Below are positions 31,500 to 38,993 of a stretch of 38,993 bases of DNA, one piece after another (positions within the stretch are counted from its first letter, which is position 1; each line of letters begins with the position of its first letter). A program made the position numbers and the translations under genes. Where the stretch lies: NCBI GenBank assembly GCA_022376515.1, contig WTXI01000325.1, positions 1 to 38,993 of the forward strand, in the 5' to 3' direction. The notes under the pieces are model-generated. The model saw nothing but the letters and a program-made list of their open reading frames with translations, searched no databases and was not told the DNA's origin. Origin of the DNA: Lactifluus volemus (lineage: Eukaryota > Basidiomycota > Agaricomycetes > Russulales > Russulaceae).

Positions 31500-31970
31500 T
31501 GTACATTGAACGGACTATAAGCACTGCCAGAGTTAGTGTGCAACGCTCGCAATATTGCAGCGTTGCTTAATTGCCTATTATCTAGGCGAGCCGGGTCGGC
31601 TAGATCAGTGGCGCGAGACGCGAGACGCGAGACACGTATTAGTTCTCGGGTCGGACCGTCCATGCCGTTGGTGCGATATACCTCGAAGACGATGATCTTT
31701 GTCGCTTTATCACATCCCTGTATTTCTCAGATATATATATTGTATTTGATGTGCCCTTGTTTCAATCTGCAGAAATTTTACTTTGACGTGCAAGGCCCGA
31801 TGCCCTCGCGTCTACGTTCTTACTGGCCCTTACCCGATTCGGGCCCGACTCGGTCCGGGAGGCCGCTCGCGCGAGCCCGACACTTATGGACGCGTCGGGC
31901 GACGCCTGGGGCAGCCTCGAGCCGGCCCGTTAATTAAGACTGCTTAGGATCTTCGATCCTAAGCAGTATT
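31500..31970. repeat. Two-hairpin intergenic module, copy a
   Basis: After the transposase gene comes an imperfect palindrome at 31542-31564 (AACGCT-c-GCAATATTGC-AGCGTT). A GC-rich segment follows (ACGCGTCGGGCGACGCCTGG near 31890). The module ends in a hairpin at 31939-31967 with a perfect 13-bp stem (ACTGCTTAGGATC) and a TTC loop. Copy b at 33175-33400 has the same order. Copy a carries about 190 extra bases between the first half and the GC-rich segment. It may form transcript 3' ends or separate the genes. Confidence 0.75.
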
Positions 31971-32146
31971 TACTTATTACTTCAATCAAATAGAATTATC
32001 TCGTGTGAAGTAGTTTTATTTATCGTAAGACGTGCATTAAGGACCACCTTATTGCGACTTGGTATAATTAAGTGATATATATTGTGCATGTGTGATAACG
32101 CAGTGGAATTCTATATAGAACGCATGTGCGAGAAGCTTGTACGTAT

Positions 32147-32193
32147 ATGGCCATATATATGCGCATATATATGCGCATATATATGCGCATATA
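32147..32193. repeat. 12-bp tandem repeat (ATATATATGCGC)n
   Basis: About 3.5 units of a self-complementary 12-mer lie upstream of the second gene. It could serve as a TATA-rich promoter or simply be slippage. Confidence 0.7.
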
Positions 32194-32303
32194 TTCAATA
32201 CAATACACCATATCTAACTACGTATACTGTCCACTCGATAACAAGACGCCCGCATATATACACTCGCATCTCGCTCAGTCCTCGCTGGTAGCCATCCCAG
32301 CCG

Positions 32304-33119
32304 ATGCCGGCTACAAGACTCCCCCCTAGAAGGGGTTGCAGTGACAGGTTCAACCCAATTCACGCCCCCCCTAACGAGGTCAATGAAATGCTGGGCTACC
32401 GCGTCTCATCCGGGTTTATTGGCGGAAGTAAGCCGCGGCCATTGCCACCGGAGGTCATAGAGATCGAGGAGACCCAGCAGGTAGCAGGATCACGCCCAGA
32501 CACAGAAGGTACGTGCGATTCAATAGCACCCCATATTGCTCTTGCTTTATCAAACCCTCCAGTGCCCTCATTGCAAGCTTTTCCGATGCAAATTCCATTG
32601 CATTACAACGGAAAGAGTGTGCAAACGGATCCTCCACATCCTAGTCCCGGGCCATCTTCCCGCATAACGCAGGCGACACAAACGGACCACCCCATGCCTA
32701 GTAAGCTGCGCAAAATGTGTACAGCCCACGCTGTGCACTATGCTTCATCTGCGCCATGCACTCCCCATGTCCCTCACGGTGTGCACTACTCTTCTTGTGC
32801 GCCATGCACTCTCCATGTCCCTCACGGTGTGCACTACTCTTCTTGTGCGCCGTGCACACCCCATGTCCCTCACGGTGTGCACTATGATTCATGTGCACCG
32901 TGCACAGCCAAAGCACCCTCTAATCGTATCGACGCATTGGTAAACTCGCAAGCACTCGTTACGAACTCGATAGAGCCGAGTAAGATCACAATAAACGGCC
33001 ACTCATTAGAAGACATTATACAAAAAGCGCGGGAAGACGGGTATAAAGAGGCAATGGGACATGTCGCAAACAAGATGGAAGATGTGTTTGGACGCACACC
33101 ATCGGATTGTGATGAATGA
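32304..33119 (+). CDS. Cys/His-repeat protein of the CACTA-like element
   Basis: This is an intact frame of 271 codons. The start is uncertain: ATG 32304 or the ATG at 32388. The N-terminal 140 residues are proline-rich and probably disordered. Residues of about 145-210 hold four tandem 16-residue units built on SSCAPCTPHVPHGVHY. Each has a CxxC pair followed by three His, which is suggestive of metal binding. The C-terminus (ITINGHSLEDIIQKAREDGY..) looks like an amphipathic helix. I do not know a family with this repeat. It lies between the two hairpin modules in the same orientation as the transposase. A DNA-binding accessory role is a guess. Confidence 0.6.
   Translation: MPATRLPPRRGCSDRFNPIHAPPNEVNEMLGYRVSSGFIGGSKPRPLPPEVIEIEETQQVAGSRPDTEGTCDSIAPHIALALSNPPVPSLQAFPMQIPLHYNGKSVQTDPPHPSPGPSSRITQATQTDHPMPSKLRKMCTAHAVHYASSAPCTPHVPHGVHYSSCAPCTLHVPHGVHYSSCAPCTPHVPHGVHYDSCAPCTAKAPSNRIDALVNSQALVTNSIEPSKITINGHSLEDIIQKAREDGYKEAMGHVANKMEDVFGRTPSDCDE
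32720..32915 (+). repeat. 48-bp coding tandem repeat, four units
   Basis: Units contain GTGCACTACTCTTCTTGTGC and CCCATGTCCCTCACGGT with few changes between them. The high similarity suggests recent unit duplication or gene conversion. It encodes the 16-residue Cys/His repeat. Confidence 0.85.
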
Positions 33120-33174
33120 GATCGTGATAAGTACTTTATTAGAATACCGTGACTATGAGAATACATGGCCATCT

Positions 33175-33400
33175 GTGCATTGCCAGATTTAATGTGGAAC
33201 GCTCGCAATGTTGCAGCGTTGCTTATTTCTTTATTATCTAGCCGCACCGGGCCGCCAGTGTCAGTGACGCGAGACGCGAGGGCTGGCACGTAGCAGTCCT
33301 CGGGTCGGGCCGTCCGACACTTATCGACGCGTCGGGCGACGCCTGGGGTAGCCTCGAGCCGGCCCGTTTACTTAGGATCTTCGATCCTAAGCAGTAGTCA
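33175..33400. repeat. Two-hairpin intergenic module, copy b
   Basis: The same elements as copy a appear in the same order. The palindrome is at 33198-33220, the GC-rich ACGCGTCGGGCGACGCCTGG segment at 33327, and the hairpin at 33371-33391 (9-bp stem CTTAGGATC, TTC loop). It follows the stop codon of the second gene by about 60 bases. Confidence 0.75.
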
Positions 33401-33650
33401 GTTAATATATCGCACAGATGTATTTAATTCAAGTGTGAATCAATCATTTACTATGGTAAGGCGACCACTAGGGCCGCCTTACAATGCGTCACTCATAGAT
33501 GCATGTAGACACGTGCGATAAATCTAATCATAGCCCGATTAATCAAAATCGAATCCGTGCATTAAGATACCCATTTCGGCAATGAAATCTACTTAGAAAA
33601 GATGCACACCCCAACGCGTTTGCATCCCCATCTTTTCATCTTCTTCACAA

Positions 33651-35621
33651 TGTCTCTCATGGACGTCGACGGGCCCTATACACTGTCCGACTCTGATCTG
33701 GAGTCTCTATCATCTACGGACTCAAGTGTCCGTGATCTGTCTGGGTCGACATCCGCCTACAACCCCTTCCTCTCTAGCGGCCAGAATACTGAGCTTATGC
33801 GTGCCACCCATTCTGACCTCATGGCTGCCCGTAATAGCGCCTACCTCCGGGTCTGGGAAAAGTACAGACAAGAAAAAATACGTGCGGACACTTTACAGTA
33901 CGAATCGCACTTGCTCAGTCGCACAGGCAACCTAGCTCACAACACTATAACTTGAAGGGGATCTTTTAAATCCCTTGTAGAGGCCATACAGCACGGAAGC
34001 AATCCAATTCAGCCGAGCCAGGCTACTGAGACTCAAGCGGCCGAGCTGAGGCCATTAAACCACCGGGACTACCCAAACATCCATTATTGGTATGAAGAAG
34101 ATTATAACGACGAGCTACGCGCACGCCGCGCCCTGGTTAACCAAAGTGAAGAGTCCGAGCGGCCTGGGCGCGGACCAAAACGCGCCAACGAGGGCGAGAA
34201 CGTGATGTGCTGGTATCTTGAGGACGACTCAGGAAGGATGCTGACCCCCCGCGAAGTGAAATCTATACGGAAATCAGCTCGGCGTATCTGGCGTGTTTTC
34301 TACGAGGAATCATCCGGAACACTGCCGAGCCCATGGGGGCGTGTACACTTACAAATTCAATCCAGATTCTACGAAGAAATAGAATCTAAATATCCTATCC
34401 TCCGTTTGTGCCATGCACACTGGAAGGCATGCAAACTCTGCACGCAAGGATATTCGCAATGGTACGCATCACACACCAAACCAAAGAAATCCCCCAAGAA
34501 TGAACAAGTCGAAGCAACGTCGTCGGAGGTGGATCCAGTACGTCCAGCCAAGAGATCAATAGACAATCCAGTCCCAGCGCCTCTAAGCAAGAGAGCGAGA
34601 GGTATCTCAATGATTCTCATTCATAATTCCCTAACTAATGTAATCCAGACGACACGGGCCCGGTAGCACGCCCTCCGAGTCCTTCCCCCACCCCGCCGCT
34701 CACGCAGCAAGAGTGTAACAACGCCCTCGCTTCTACGGCTCCCCCAATACTGCTCTGGAGGAGATCGACACTTCACACACTCCATGCAATGGCAGCAATG
34801 AAGGTACATCTACTAGGCCGACTGAACGGCTGGTACGTTGATATACACTCGTACTGTACACCTGCACTCACATACTAACTCCGTGTCGCGATAGACATTG
34901 CGTGTGCCTAACCCACTGTAAGTAATGTATTCTCATTAGACAATGACATACTTACATCACTCGATCAGTGCTTCTGTCACACGACGTGAGGCAGCGATCA
35001 GGACCCCCACCATGCATCTCGCCCCACCGATGCAAGGCGTCCACAACGAGCTCGCCCCACCCCTGACTCACATGCAATGCGCACCGGCGCCGGACATTCC
35101 TATGCAACCACGCATAGATGCTGCGCCGATCCCCATAGACCCAGTTCTGACATCGACTCCGGATGGTGAGTTGCGATATTCTGCGCCCCATTCAGTGGCA
35201 CTGACACGGAGACAGTGCCGGAGGTGCAGAGCAGCGTGCAATTAGTGTCGAATCAGGCCAACAATGGAAATACCATCAACTCTACTTCCGCTAACTCCAC
35301 AGCGCCAAAGAGGACAATCCCTATGCGCCCAAACAACTCCATATCAGCGCGGTGAGTGTATCAACCAGACTCAACATCTTGGAATGATAAGATCACACAG
35401 ATCACAGTAATCTCTTCGCGATCGAGTACCTTAAGGATCACCCGACCATTACGCGAGACGAATTCGGCAAAGTCTGGAACAGTTTGGACGTGGAAACTGT
35501 CACGGTAAGTGTCATATATGTATGGTACGCGTGATCTCTAATCGTAACATGTATACAGCGCTACAAGCAACTGGAACTCGAGAGAAAGCAAGAAAAGAAA
35601 GGCAAATCGAACAGAAAGTGA
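33651..35621 (+). pseudogene. Third CACTA gene: coiled-coil protein with HMG-like tail, one TGA
   Basis: The first exon (33651-34601) opens with MSLMDVDGPYTLSDSDLESL and a coiled coil (YLRVWEKYRQEKIRADTLQY). A single in-frame TGA lies at 33953-33955. Then come LNHRDYPNIHYWYEEDY and a conserved-looking domain including IRKSARRIWRVFYEESSG, WGRVHLQIQSRFYEEIESKY and CKLCTQGYSQWYASH. Intron 34602-34648 has a CTAAC branch site. The middle exons are proline-rich and not placed with certainty. The last exons (about 35403-35504 and 35559-35621) encode LFAIEYLKDHPTITRDEFGK..VWNSLD and a basic end, similar to an HMG-box helix pair. I recall similar proteins of unknown function in many Agaricomycetes. 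The role here is unknown. Confidence 0.65.
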
Positions 35622-35794
35622 TAAAGGTAAGCACAGTGCTATTATCCCTCGCTTCACGCACCAACGATCTTGGCCTTCCGACTTAGAAATGATTCGCAAT
35701 GGGCCGGCCCGATCGGGCGAGGTGATCGTGATGTAATAATAAAATCGCGAACGGATTCGATTGTGTAATTCCCCAGTAAATATGAAATAAATGA

Positions 35795-36040
35795 ATATCG
35801 ATTGAATTCGACCCAATTTGATCTGATTTGAACGCGTAATCAATTGGATTCGATCTGATTCAATCTACCAATCAATTGAATTCGACCCAATTTGATCTGA
35901 TTTGAACGCGTAATCAATTGGATTCGATCTGATTCAATCTACCAATCAATTGAATTCGATCCAGTTTGATCTGATTTGAATGGGTAATCAATTGGATTCG
36001 ATCTGATTCAATCTACCAATCAATTGAATTCGATCCGATT
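35795..36040. repeat. 74-bp subterminal tandem repeat
   Basis: The word CAATCTACCA recurs at 35861, 35935 and 36009, a period of exactly 74. Units are rich in CAATTGAATTCGA and TTGATCTGATT. They lie just inside the right TIR of the CACTA-like element and are likely transposase-binding repeats. Confidence 0.85.
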
Positions 36041-36163
36041 AAACCGAGTATTCAATTGAATTTGAGCGTATTTAATTGTATTCGATCTCAGATTGAATTC
36101 AATCACAAATAGTCTCACATATTGATAAAAATCGAATTGATTCAATTTACTTTAATTTACTTT

Positions 36164-36191
36164 AATTTACTTAAATCGACTTTTGACTGGG
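36164..36191. repeat. Right TIR of CACTA-like element
   Basis: It is the reverse complement of the left TIR over 28 bases with a single G/C difference. It is followed by GTTCATT, the copied target. Confidence 0.88.
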
Positions 36192-36198
36192 GTTCATT

Positions 36199-36328
36199 CC
36201 TTATATAGTGTAGACACCGTGTTCACCTTGCCTCAGTCTTTTCACTTTAGACTGAGGTTAGTCACTCTTTATTCTTTCATTCCTCAGTAAACTTACTATC
36301 TACTTAGACTTAGGATTCTCATCCAATA
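36199..36328 (+). repeat. Copia 3' LTR, right part
   Basis: These 130 bases are identical to the end of the 5' LTR (23081-23210). They complete the 296-bp 3' LTR. Confidence 0.9.
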
Positions 36329-36342
36329 GGTAGATCAATATA

Positions 36343-36385
36343 AGTCTTTTCACTTTAGACTGAGACTTAGGATTCTCATCCAATA
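36343..36385 (+). repeat. Extra copia LTR tail with internal deletion
   Basis: The words AGTCTTTTCACTTTAGACTGAG and ACTTAGGATTCTCATCC are those of the LTR end, but the segment between them is missing. A second LTR remnant therefore sits directly behind the first, so more than one copia insertion or a recombination took place here. Confidence 0.7.
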
Positions 36386-38530
36386 TCTCTCTGCCTCGAG
36401 TTTCAGTGAGCGGCCCTTATTCCGCCAGTGTCAACATCACTTTGTCCAAGATTCACTACAGCCCCAGCAAAGGGTTAAGGTGGAATCGGGGGACCTCGTC
36501 GGCCTTGTCGGCCGTATAAATGAAATCATTGATGGCGTTGCCTCTATCATACCGGAGAAAGAAGATGACTTTCAGGTGATGCCCCTGGTCGCTCTCCGTG
36601 ATTTAGCGCCGCGTTATGTTCCAGGAGACAAAGTCAAGGCCCGCTGTGGCAACTCATCTGGGATTGTCGAATCGGTCAACGATGCCGATCAAAGATTGGT
36701 TTATGTCCGATCTAACCCGATCCAAGAGGTAAGTGATTAGATTTCACAGTGATAACTGTTACTGACAATTAGAAGATTACAACTTTAACAGATTTTGTCG
36801 AGTTCTACGACCCTCCCCTTCAGCGGTCACAACAACGGGTAGGGACTTGGGTTGAGTTCCATGTGGATCGCGAAGGTCAACAGGGGAAGCGGCATGGGTT
36901 CATCAAGGAGATCGATGGTGGTATCGCACGCATAGTGGATGAACATTCTTTCCGCGAGGTAAGTATCACTATCTTGAAGAAACATTTCTGACGTCCTTGT
37001 ATAGTTTATGATCAATGAGCATCAGTTCAACATCTGCGCTGTACAGGGTCCTTCTTTGCCACGGAACGATCCAGTCCATCCCTTTGTTGATCAGCGAGTC
37101 ATGATCACGCGTGGCCGCTTCAAGTCTTACTGTGCCCTTATCAAGGATGTCGGCCCATCTGGGGTGATAGTGGAACCCCAAGCTCTCCTGGTTTCCAGGA
37201 GCTCGCCAAGGCAGCTCATATCATGGTGCGACTTCATACTCGCGTAAGTGTGTGTGTGTGTGTGTTTTTGCATAGGATCTCACATGTGAATTTGCGGAGA
37301 TAAGACCCGTGAAAGAACCTGCAAGGCCACCCCCCCCTCGCCCTATCACTCCACCGTCCAGTGCACCCGTTGACTTTGAGAGGCTCACACCGGAACCAGA
37401 GGGCTCTCAGAGAGGTAGGTGTATCTTATTGCCATCTCAGTGAAAGATAACATATGTCCTTAGATCATTGGCTGTTTTCCCCGCAATACGTACGCTTCTC
37501 CAGACCAAGAGGATACTGTTTACCATCCGTGGAGTGGACTCCAACCAAGATTTGGTGATGTATAAAAACAAGACGGCCAGGTCAGTACCTGACGTTCAGT
37601 GGGACTCTCCGCTGGGAGAGGGCGAAGTCATCATCAGCATGGTTAGAGGCGTCAACATTGTTCAAAAGAGTATAGATCCCAAGTACCTCTTCCCATGGGA
37701 GCCAAAGGCAGGTGGTGACATCGTAGTCATAAGTAGGAACTGTGTTAAGGTTCCAAGTGGGACCTTTGTACGAAGTGTACGATTGTTCGTGAAGTCAAGA
37801 ACGAGACTTGCAAGACGTGCAAGTCAAGATCAAAGGTTCGATAAGGACGAGACTTAGTAAACGACTAAGTCAAGAGCGTTTCAGAGGTCAAGGGCTTTGG
37901 GCTTAGGGATAAGACCAAAGTGTTTTAAGAAGTCGAAGAGCGTGATGTCAAGAGGGTTCTCTCAGGTCTGATGCTTCTAGGCAAGCAAGGTTCTAATAGA
38001 TAGAAGACTTGGATTGCGAAACAAAACTGAGACTTAAGGTCTCTAGGGCAGAAAGTACAGGGTTTATATATAAGAAGATGAGGCTATGTACACAGCCGTA
38101 GGGGCTGTGACCTTCGTACAGCTTTCAGGACTTGAAACATGTTCCAGGAATCAGCGAGTCATCCTGTACATGTGGCTGTTGCTTGCGGCTGTACGGTGCT
38201 TGTGTGAGGCTGTATCGTGAGAGAAATAAGTAAGCGATCTGAAACAAAAGCGATTGGCAGTCCATTCGCATAAGCAAAGGAGTCAGCAGAAATGAGTCAT
38301 CAGTCCGAAAATGTATAGTATGAGTCAGCAAACACGTGTCAGTCCATAACAACTGCCAGCTATTTGGCTGTTCAGGTACTATAGTTGACAGGAAGGATGA
38401 CGGTCAGTTCATTGTACGATTCGCAACCCCAAGTGCTTCACTGGATATGCTCTCCCTAGCGAGCACCTCGCTGTGTTAGAGCCAATTAGAGTACGTTCCT
38501 GACAATTGTTTGTGTTCTATACCATCGTAA
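36386..38530 (+). pseudogene. Spt5-like KOW protein, 5'-truncated, split by solo LTR
   Basis: The frame is open from the LTR border: ..RPLFRQCQHHFVQDSL..VKVESGDLVGLVG (KOW-type). Then come LRDLAPRYVPGDKVKARCG, an intron 36729-36772, WVEFHVDREGQQGKRHGFIK, an intron 36959-37004, and VMITRGRFKSYCALIKDVG. The proline-rich exon at about 37276-37415 and the exon from about 37464 have less certain splice sites. A gypsy-A LTR (37743-38351) interrupts the frame. Past it the reading continues LFGCSGTIVDRKDDGQFIVR, then a 1-base shift near 38455 leads to SEHLAVLEPIR. Spt5 family proteins bind RNA polymerase II through KOW domains, and Agaricomycetes have many divergent paralogues. The NGN domain and 5' end are missing, so this copy is broken. 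Confidence 0.75.
37743..38351 (-). repeat. Gypsy-A solo LTR
   Basis: The 609-bp LTR runs TGTTATGG..CCTTAACA on the minus strand. It is flanked by a 4-bp duplication ACTG (37739-37742, 38352-38355) and has no internal region. It is inserted in the Spt5-like reading frame. A solo LTR arises by recombination between the two LTRs of a full element. Confidence 0.92.
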
Positions 38531-38756
38531 TCTATGGACAATGTATCGCACAGTGAGAAGAGGACTGTAAGAGGACCCAAAAGACTATACAAACATGGTA
38601 CGTCTTTTATTTCTTTGCCTGGACGGAAACACTACATGTAATTCAAGACTTATGAGATAAGATAAGTGGTATTTCGCTTATCTGTATGAGCCAACACTGA
38701 TATATGACATAGATATCTTCACTATCTACAACGCTGGCGCAATCTCTGGGTATCAA
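38531..38756. other. Between convergent genes
   Basis: A possible last exon of the Spt5-like gene (KRTVRGPKRLYKH, about 38556-38597, ending at a GTACGT donor) is followed by AT-rich sequence without features. Confidence 0.35.
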
Positions 38757-38993
38757 TCAGTCATCATCTGAAGAGATCTCGATTACGACAACTGGCTCCG
38801 GAGAAGGTTCGATCACCGGCTTTGGCTCTGGAGAGAAAGAAGGCTACAGGATTTCGTGTCGGTTTAGTGCCACTTCCTCCAGCACTGTTTCACTGTGCCA
38901 TGGCAATCGCACTGGACGCAGGGCCTCCTATCTTACGGCGCTTACGGATGGTACCGCTGGCCTCATACTGCCTGGCGTTAAGTTGCTCAACCA
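38757..38993 (-). CDS. C-terminus of an unrecognised protein (runs off right edge)
   Basis: From the edge the minus strand reads VEQLNARQYEASGTIRKRRK and IGGPASSAIAMAQ. A likely intron (about 38893-38845, GTGAAA..CTAAAC..TAG) leads to an acidic, proline-rich end containing PEPKPVIEPSPEPVVVIEIS and SSDDD, with the stop at 38759-38757. The splice phase does not fit perfectly, so one border is wrong or the gene is damaged. The tail looks like an interaction motif of a nuclear protein, but I do not recognise the family. Confidence 0.4.

Larger units (their letters stand above)
27699..36191 (+). mobile_element. CACTA-like (Tnp2/DUF4218-type) DNA transposon, three genes
   Basis: TIRs of 28 nt with one mismatch begin CCCAGT (27699-27726 and 36191-36164). 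The flanking direct repeat GTTCATT (27692-27698, 36192-36198) is a 7-bp duplication on this reading. The base composition also allows 8 bp with different borders. Removing the element and one repeat restores a 296-bp LTR exactly. Subterminal zones are AT-rich and repetitive (CGATTTAAGTAAATT on the left, 74-bp units on the right). Three genes on the plus strand: transposase, a Cys/His-repeat protein and a coiled-coil protein. Two copies of a hairpin-bearing module follow genes 1 and 2. It is the last visible insertion in this nest. Confidence 0.9.
22915..36328 (+). mobile_element. Ty1/copia retrotransposon, 3' LTR split by CACTA-like element
   Basis: It has a 296-bp 5' LTR, a primer site, one 1408-codon gag-pol frame with five stops, a polypurine tract and a 296-bp 3' LTR. 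The 3' LTR is split at 27698/36199 by the 8.5-kb element. Without that insert the element is about 4.9 kb. Its left flank is gypsy-A gag and its right flank is unrelated, with no 5-bp duplication. Confidence 0.92.

Noticed and set aside
32126..32329. ORF of 67 codons before the Cys/His-repeat gene
   Set aside because: Mostly an ATATATATGCGC repeat. It overlaps the better-supported gene start in another frame.

Overview
The window looks like a transposon graveyard from a filamentous basidiomycete, most likely an Agaricomycete. The evidence is many introns of about 45-60 nt with GT..AG ends and CTAAC/CTGAC branch sites, an NLR-type N-terminus ending in a VGPIAALHPM-like motif, RecQ-type and Spt5/KOW-type paralogues, and Ac-like hAT, CACTA, Ty1/copia and Ty3/gypsy elements. 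Almost no intact host gene is present. The only candidates are partial genes at the two edges and a truncated Spt5-like gene near the right end.

Layout. 1-331 (minus): start of an NLR-like gene running off the left edge. 1213-1765: RecQ-like helicase fragment followed by a copia reverse-transcriptase scrap. 2058-9433: complete hAT element with 11-bp TIRs and an 8-bp target duplication. It contains a ten-exon transposase with one in-frame TGA, a 158-bp minisatellite, and a 1.7-kb TIR element nested inside it. 9442-12985: AT-rich repeats (135-bp tandem array, tRNA-like SINE relic) holding a second, inverted copy of the 1.7-kb element. 12986-13350: copia RNase H relic. 13809-15642: leader and gag-like ORF of a retroelement cut by a gypsy LTR. 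15643-19193: gypsy-A copy 1 (LTR, gag, protease, part of RT). 19194-21075: a minus-strand gag-only retroelement, B. 21076-22914: gypsy-A copy 2 (LTR, gag). 22915-36328: copia element whose 3' LTR is split by an 8.5-kb CACTA-like element (27699-36191). 36386-38530: decayed Spt5-like KOW gene, cut on its 5' side at the copia debris and split by a gypsy-A solo LTR. 38757-38993: C-terminus of an unrecognised minus-strand gene.

What stands out. Gypsy-A carries the signature of Tf1/sushi-type self-priming: 12 nt at the predicted RNA 5' end are complementary to the 12 nt just after the LTR, in both copies. The copia element has a primer site matching the anticodon arm of elongator tRNA-Met. Its LTRs differ at only four positions, all CpG transitions, and its 1408-codon ORF has five stops and no frameshift. 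The CACTA-like element encodes three genes: a Tnp2/DUF4218-type transposase, a protein with four 16-residue Cys/His repeats that I do not recognise, and a coiled-coil protein with an HMG-like tail. The first two genes are each followed by a duplicated non-coding module with two hairpins. Element B has a roughly 10-bp-phased cluster of bZIP-type sites upstream of its TATA box. In-frame stops across the elements are mostly TGA (9 of 11), as expected if C-to-T change is a main cause of their decay.
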